A stretch of 9,948 nt of DNA from M3007 sp046299435 (GTDB lineage: Bacteria; Bacteroidota; Bacteroidia; Chitinophagales; Saprospiraceae), in assembly GCA_046299435.1 (NCBI GenBank), contig JBKBIC010000181.1, forward strand, positions 1 to 9,948. The letters are read 5' to 3'. Made by a program: the position numbers and the translations under genes. This document shows, piece after piece, positions 6,334 to 9,948 of the stretch (position 1 is the first letter of the stretch; each line of letters begins with the position of its first letter). The notes beneath the pieces are model-generated. The model was not told the DNA's origin. It saw only the letters and a list, made by a program, of their open reading frames with translations, and did no database searches.

Positions 6334-7338
6334 ATGCACAAGAAGACTCTTTCGGGAGGCCAACTGAACATCCTGCTCAAAATCCTACTTGCCCTGTTGT
6401 TGGCGGGTGCCCTGTATTTCGACCTCCGCGCCAAAGACAATATGCCCACCCTGTGGCAGGCTTTCATGGAACGACTGACCGGAGCCAACTGGTTTTTGCT
6501 CATCGCGGCCATTGCCCTCATGCCGCTCAACTGGCTGGCCGAGATGAAAAAGTGGCACCAATTCGTCCAGCGGTACCAGCCATTCAGCCAATGGTTGGCT
6601 TATCGGGCCGTGCTCGCAGGCATCAGTTTTTCGCTCTTCACCCCCAACCGCGTCGGCGAGTACGGCGGGCGCATCCTGTTCGTCCGCCCCACGCACCAAT
6701 GGAAAGCCATCATCGCCAACCTCGTCGGCAACTTCGCGCAGCTCATGGTACTGTTGGCGGCGGGCGCGGGCGGGGCCGTGTGGTTCGCCCTCCGGTTCGG
6801 CCTCGTTGACCCATACCTCGTCTATACTTATTCGGTGTTCGCGCTGGGGTCGCTGGGCCTGATGTTCTTTGGGTACTTCAATATTGACCTCGTCATCCCG
6901 CTCGCCAAGCGCATCCCTTGGCTCAACCACGTCAAACGATTTGTCAAAGACATCCGCGTGCTGCGCCGTTTCAGCGTCCGCGAATTGGCCGACATACTCC
7001 GTTGGGCCATTATCCGGTACGCGATTTACTGCACCCAGTACTTCCTGCTGCTGCAATACTTCGGCATCGAAACAGGGATTTTGCCCGGCTTTTTGAGCAT
7101 TTTCACCATTTTTTTGTTGCAAACGAGCATCCCGTTGCCGCCCGTCGTCGAACTGTTGATGCGCGGCAACGTGGCCGTCCACGTCTGGTCGCTGTTCGGC
7201 GCGAACGAGGTCAGCATCCTCGCCGCCACCTTCGGCCTGTGGATAATAAACCTGATTTTGCCCGCGTTAGCAGGCGCATTTTTCATTTTCAATGTCAATA
7301 TCACCAAATCGCTTGGGTATGAAGACGACGCTGTTTAG
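6334..7338 (+). CDS. Flippase-like / lysylphosphatidylglycerol-synthase TM-domain protein
   Basis: A 334-residue polytopic inner-membrane protein of the superfamily that includes the membrane (flippase) half of MprF and related UPF0104 proteins. There is no C-terminal aminoacyl-transferase domain, so it is not a complete lysyl-PG synthase. Hydrophobic segments are visible at about 11-30, 52-68, 90-103, 127-155, 161-181, 225-243, 249-268 and 294-320. The family signature is SLFTPNRVGEYGGR (100-113), where the Gly-Glu-Gly-Gly-Arg core is typical. The substrate cannot be told from the sequence; a lipid or glycolipid is the family expectation. The ATG at 6334 is preferred over an in-frame TTG at 6322 that lies inside the terminator U-tract. 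Its 3' end overlaps the next gene by 20 bases, which suggests co-translation and a shared envelope role. Confidence 0.8.
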   Translation: MHKKTLSGGQLNILLKILLALLLAGALYFDLRAKDNMPTLWQAFMERLTGANWFLLIAAIALMPLNWLAEMKKWHQFVQRYQPFSQWLAYRAVLAGISFSLFTPNRVGEYGGRILFVRPTHQWKAIIANLVGNFAQLMVLLAAGAGGAVWFALRFGLVDPYLVYTYSVFALGSLGLMFFGYFNIDLVIPLAKRIPWLNHVKRFVKDIRVLRRFSVRELADILRWAIIRYAIYCTQYFLLLQYFGIETGILPGFLSIFTIFLLQTSIPLPPVVELLMRGNVAVHVWSLFGANEVSILAATFGLWIINLILPALAGAFFIFNVNITKSLGYEDDAV

Positions 7339-8175
7339 CCTCCTTTCGCCGTTTGTTTTGCTTGGCATCATCGCCTCTGCCCCGCGCACGCTCCCCGAAA
7401 CGCCCGCCCCGCCACAGCCGCCCACGCAGGATGCCTGCCTGACGACCAACAACACCTTCCAAAACGGCGAGGAAATCACCTACAAGATTTATTACAACTG
7501 GAATTTCGTCTGGCTCTCCGCAGGCGAGGTCACGTTCAAAATCTGGGACGAAGGCACCCAATACCACTACCAAGCCATCGGCAAAACCTACTCATCGTAT
7601 GAGTGGTTTTTTCAAGTCAACGACCGCTACGACTCTTGGGTGGACAAAACACCCTCCTGCCCAACTACTCCGAGCGCAGCGTGGAGGAGGGCAAGTACCA
7701 CATTTTCGAGAAAATATCCTTCAATCAAGGCGCCCGCAACGCCTCCGTCTGGCGGGCCGACCACCGGGGCGCACCCGAAACCAAGACCGAACACCCCGTG
7801 AACGACTGCGTCCACGATGTGCTTTCCACGCTCTATTTCCTGCGAAACGTGGACTTCGCAGCGCACCAGTCGGGCTTCAAAATCCCCTTCCGCGTGTTCA
7901 TGGACAAAGAGGAATTCCCCCTGCAAATGCGCTACCTCGGCAAAGACCCCCGCAAAAAAGTCCACAACATGGGCCGCTACAAGACCCTCAAATTCCAGCC
8001 CGATGTCATCGCCGGCAACGTCTTCAAAGAGGACGCGAAAATGACCGTATGGGTCAGCGACGACCAAAACCGCATCCCCGTCCTCATCGAATCGCCCGTC
8101 TCGGTCGGCTCCGTCAAGATGACCCTCAAAAGTTACAAAGGCTTGAAATACGACTTCGGCGGGAAAGCCGAGTGA
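7319..8175 (+). pseudogene. DUF3108 protein gene with a one-base frameshift
   Basis: The gene begins at the ATG at 7319 with signal peptide MKTTLFSLLSPFVLLGIIASA and then shows NGEEITYKIYYNWNFVWLSAGEV, which opens a DUF3108 domain. After VNDRYDSWVDK the frame turns into low-complexity residues and stops at 7801. The homologous continuation NTLLPNYSERSVEEGKYHIFE is in the frame one base back and runs to the stop at 8175. It includes HDVLSTLYFLRNVDF, RVFMDKEEFPLQMRYLG and TVWVSDDQNRIPVLIESPVSVGSV, all typical of the family. The break is at the A-run 7646-7649: five A's instead of four would restore VDKNTLLPNY and give about 285 residues. No strong slippery heptamer is present, so a sequencing indel or a recent inactivating deletion is more likely than programmed frameshifting. 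The intact product would be an exported envelope protein of unknown function. It overlaps the flippase-like gene by 20 bases. Confidence 0.85.
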
Positions 8176-8178
8176 GTG

Positions 8179-8225
8179 GGCAGTTTGCAGTGAGCGGTGG
8201 GCAGTAGGCAGTAGGCAGTAGGCAG
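8179..8225. repeat. Inverted arm of the 14-base repeat region
   Basis: GGCAGTTTGCAGTG (8179-8192) is the exact reverse complement of a unit in the downstream array. Three heptamers GGCAGTA (8200-8220) and a partial GGCAGG follow. The arm begins just after the DUF3108 stop codon and is separated by 20 bases from the array, so a transcript could fold into a long imperfect stem with several alternative registers. Confidence 0.75.
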
Positions 8226-8245
8226 GTTTCTGTTGAAAGGCACTG

Positions 8246-8385
8246 CACTACCAACCGCCCACTACCAACCGCCCACTGCAAACCGCCCACTGCAAAATCC
8301 CTACTGCAAACTGCCCACTACCAACCGCCCACTGCAAACTCCCTACTGCAAACCGCCCACTGCAAACTGCCTACTGCAAACTGCC
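8246..8385. repeat. Ten-unit 14-base tandem repeat
   Basis: Ten consecutive 14-base units keep perfect period from 8246 to 8385, with consensus YACTRCMAACYGCC; examples are CACTACCAACCGCC (8246-8259 and 8260-8273) and TACTGCAAACTGCC (8302-8315 and 8372-8385). A decayed remnant (CACCGCCCACTA) follows to about 8397. Within each unit a looser 7-base period can be seen. Variation is concentrated at positions 1, 5, 7, 11 and 12. There are no spacers, so it is not CRISPR. It lies between the DUF3108 and thioredoxin genes. Confidence 0.9.
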
Positions 8386-8407
8386 CACCGCCCACTATTT
8401 TCGCACT

Positions 8408-8440
8408 TGTTTTTCTAAAAACAGGCGGCTACGAGCCGCC
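8408..8440 (+). other. Two adjoining inverted repeats before the thioredoxin gene
   Basis: TGTTTTT-CT-AAAAACA (8408-8423) is directly followed by GGCGGCT-ACG-AGCCGCC (8424-8440). The second stem is 7 bp and GC-rich, ends 15 bases before the ATG at 8456, and is followed by CAACTTTTCC, not a clean U-run. It could be a weak terminator or a leader hairpin. No good promoter box is seen here; TATTTTCG at 8396-8403 is a one-mismatch candidate with no -33 partner. Confidence 0.4.
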
Positions 8441-8455
8441 CAACTTTTCCCAGAC

Positions 8456-9628
8456 ATGAAAAAAATACTGCTCTTACTCGCGTTTGTCGCAGCCATCGCC
8501 ACCCGAATCTCGGCGCAAGGCATCGAGTTTTTTCACGGCCAATGGCCCGAAGCCCTCGCCAAAGCGAAGGCCGAGAACAAACTGATTTTCGTGGACGCAT
8601 TCGCCGTGTGGTGCGGCCCCTGCAAGCGCATGGCCGCCCAGACATTCCCCGACCCGAAGGCCGGCGAGTTTTTCAACGCCAATTTCATCAACATGAAAAT
8701 TGACATGGAAAAGCCCGAAAACTCGGAGTTTGCCTCGAAATACCCGGTCGCATCCTACCCCACGCTGTTTTTCATCAACGGCGACGGCAAAATGGTACTC
8801 AAAGACGTGGGCGCAAAAACCGTCGAGCAACTGCTCGAATTCGGCAAGCGTGGCCTCGGCACCACCGACAAATCGCCCGAAATGGCAGCCCGCTACGAGG
8901 CTGGCGAACGCGACCCGAAGTTTTTGTTCGACTATGTGAAGTCGCTCAACCAGTTCGGCAGGCCCTCCCTCAAAATCACGAACGAGTACCTCCAAACCCA
9001 AAAAGACCTCACGACGGAGTTCAACCTGCGCTTCATCCACGAGGGCGCGGTCGAGGCCGATAGCCGCGTGTTCGACCTCTTGCTCAAAAACCGCGAGCGC
9101 GTCGCCGCGCTCGTCGGCGAGGAGGCCGTCAAAAACCGCATCGAAACCGCCTGCAAAAACACCGCCCGCAAGGCCATAGAGTTCCAGAACGCAGCCCTGC
9201 TCGAAGAAGCACAAGACAAAATGGCCGCCAACTGCCCCGACCGGGCCGACGTATTCGCCTATCAAACCGCGTCAAAGTTTTACGCGGCCACAAAAGATGC
9301 CAAGCAATACCTCAAAACCGTGCAGGGCTACCAAAAACGCACGGTGAAAAACAACGCCGCGCAGCTCCACGAACTCGTCCTCGAAATCACGCGCACCTTC
9401 CCGAACGACCCGAAAGTGCTCGGTCAGGCCGAAAAATGGGCCAAAGCCGCAGCCGAAAACGGCGGCCTCCCGGAGTATTACCTGACCCTCGCCGAAATCC
9501 ACAAACGCCGGGGCGACAAGGCCAAAGCCCGCGCCGCCGCCCAAAAGGCCCGCCAGCTGGCCTCCGACAAACAGCCCACTTTCATGCAAAAAGTGGATTA
9601 TTTCCTGATGGGCTTGGAGGAAGGCTGA
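8456..9628 (+). CDS. Exported thioredoxin-fold protein with helical C-terminal domain
   Basis: A 390-residue protein with signal peptide MKKILLLLAFVAAIATRISA, cleaved near residue 20, so it acts in the periplasm or outer envelope. The thioredoxin domain covers about 22-140. It has the redox motif WCGPC (52-56, Cys53 and Cys56), EFASKYPVASYPTLFF with the expected cis-proline at Pro102, and a final strand with KMVLKDVG. This is the DUF255/thioredoxin_7-like layout (ALAKAKAENKLIFVD before the active site) common in Bacteroidota. Residues 150-390 are Lys/Glu/Ala-rich and helical, with a TPR-like end near 345-370 (LAEIHKRRGDKAKARAAAQKARQLA, shown in part: EIHKRRGDKAKARAA). Disulfide reduction or exchange on exported proteins is the likely activity; the partner is unknown. 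The following gene is a close paralogue, 53 bases away with no terminator visible, so the two are probably co-transcribed. Confidence 0.88.
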   Translation: MKKILLLLAFVAAIATRISAQGIEFFHGQWPEALAKAKAENKLIFVDAFAVWCGPCKRMAAQTFPDPKAGEFFNANFINMKIDMEKPENSEFASKYPVASYPTLFFINGDGKMVLKDVGAKTVEQLLEFGKRGLGTTDKSPEMAARYEAGERDPKFLFDYVKSLNQFGRPSLKITNEYLQTQKDLTTEFNLRFIHEGAVEADSRVFDLLLKNRERVAALVGEEAVKNRIETACKNTARKAIEFQNAALLEEAQDKMAANCPDRADVFAYQTASKFYAATKDAKQYLKTVQGYQKRTVKNNAAQLHELVLEITRTFPNDPKVLGQAEKWAKAAAENGGLPEYYLTLAEIHKRRGDKAKARAAAQKARQLASDKQPTFMQKVDYFLMGLEEG

Positions 9629-9681
9629 CGAAACCGACCCCAATCCTCTTCTTTCCAAACATTTCCCGCTACCAACTTTTT

Positions 9682-9948
9682 ATGAAACGTCTCCTCTTCC
9701 CCACCCTGCTTTTTTGCCTGCCCACGCTGCTCGCCGCGCAAGGCATGAACTTCGAGCACGGCACTTGGGCCGAGGTCTTGGCGAAAGCCAAAGCCGAAAA
9801 CAAGCCCATTTTCATGGATGCCTACACCGTTTGGTGCGGCCCCTGCAAAATGATGAGCAACCAAACCTTCCCCGATGCGAAGGTGGCCGAGCTGTTCAAC
9901 GCCCGCTTCGTCAACGTGAAAGTGGACATGGAAAAAGGCGAAGGCCCC
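9682..9948 (+). CDS. Second exported thioredoxin-fold protein, N-terminal part
   Basis: The first 89 residues of a gene that runs off the window. MKRLLFPTLLFCLPTLLAA is a signal peptide. Next come AKAKAENKPIFMDAY, the active site WCGPC, QTFPDAKVAELFNARF and VNVKVDMEKGEG. By hand alignment of the mature N-terminal regions, 45 of 66 positions are identical to the preceding protein, so this is a tandem duplicate. The shared block starts right after the signal-peptide cleavage site, while the signal peptides themselves differ. The cis-proline and any helical C-terminal domain lie outside the window. Function is expected to be thiol-disulfide exchange in the envelope, perhaps on a different partner. 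Confidence 0.85.
   Translation, partial: MKRLLFPTLLFCLPTLLAAQGMNFEHGTWAEVLAKAKAENKPIFMDAYTVWCGPCKMMSNQTFPDAKVAELFNARFVNVKVDMEKGEGP

Noticed and set aside
5191..6363. A 390-residue minus-strand open frame opposite the OmpA-family gene
   Set aside because: Shadow frame: low-complexity Val/Phe/Ala-rich product, and the plus strand encodes a clear OmpA protein.
7640..7660. Programmed -1 ribosomal frameshift in the DUF3108 gene
   Set aside because: The site GAC AAA ACA lacks a good X-XXY-YYZ slippery heptamer and no strong stem directly downstream was seen. An indel is simpler.
8246..8385. CRISPR array
   Set aside because: The 14-base units are directly contiguous with no spacers, and there are no cas genes.
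8233..8418. A 61-residue open frame with a Pro/Asn/Thr repeat (PTTNRPLQTPYCKP-like) across the tandem array
   Set aside because: It is a by-product of the 14-base repeat, which gives a 14-residue peptide period every three units. It has no plausible start context and no recognisable protein features.
1..9948. Defence system, prophage, transposon or other new multi-gene system
   Set aside because: No transposase, integrase, nuclease, toxin-antitoxin or phage gene is present. The genes are recognisable envelope and metabolism functions, and the unusual signals are single-gene or non-coding.

Overview
The window looks like chromosomal housekeeping DNA from a fairly GC-rich member of the Bacteroidota, possibly Saprospiria-like; the phylum call is firmer than the class. 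The evidence is a GldJ-type gliding/type IX secretion lipoprotein followed by murF, a Bacteroidota-type ureohydrolase-like protein, an OmpA protein with thrombospondin type-3 calcium repeats, absence of Shine-Dalgarno sequences before the start codons, and promoter-like TAnnTTTG boxes.

Layout. 1-478 is the 3' end of gldJ on the plus strand, followed by a strong terminator hairpin. 680-1981 is murF (cell-wall precursor ligase), with a long inverted repeat in its leader. It converges, 11 bases apart, with a minus-strand ureohydrolase-like gene (1993-3069) that has lost most metal ligands. A 312-base divergent control region (3070-3381) with a palindrome separates that gene from a Glu/Leu/Phe/Val-type amino acid dehydrogenase (3382-4617). 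An outer-membrane OmpA-family protein (4723-6234) follows, with a 17-base palindrome directly before its start and a strong terminator after it. Next come a membrane protein of the lysylphosphatidylglycerol-synthase/flippase superfamily (6334-7338) and an overlapping DUF3108 gene broken by a one-base frameshift (7319-8175). A 200-base repeat region (8179-8385) holds ten 14-base tandem units preceded by an inverted arm. The window ends with two tandem paralogous secreted thioredoxin-like proteins (8456-9628 and 9682 to the window edge).

Functional theme. Most products belong to the cell envelope: GldJ, MurF, OmpA, the flippase-like protein, the DUF3108 protein and two exported thioredoxins. 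The ureohydrolase-like and dehydrogenase genes point to amino-acid nitrogen metabolism and share a divergent promoter region. I see no defence island, phage, insertion sequence, tRNA, rRNA or CRISPR array, and no clear new multi-gene system. The points most worth a second look are the 14-base repeat array, the degenerate ureohydrolase, the DUF3108 frameshift, the palindromic divergent promoter, and several stem-loops placed just before start codons.
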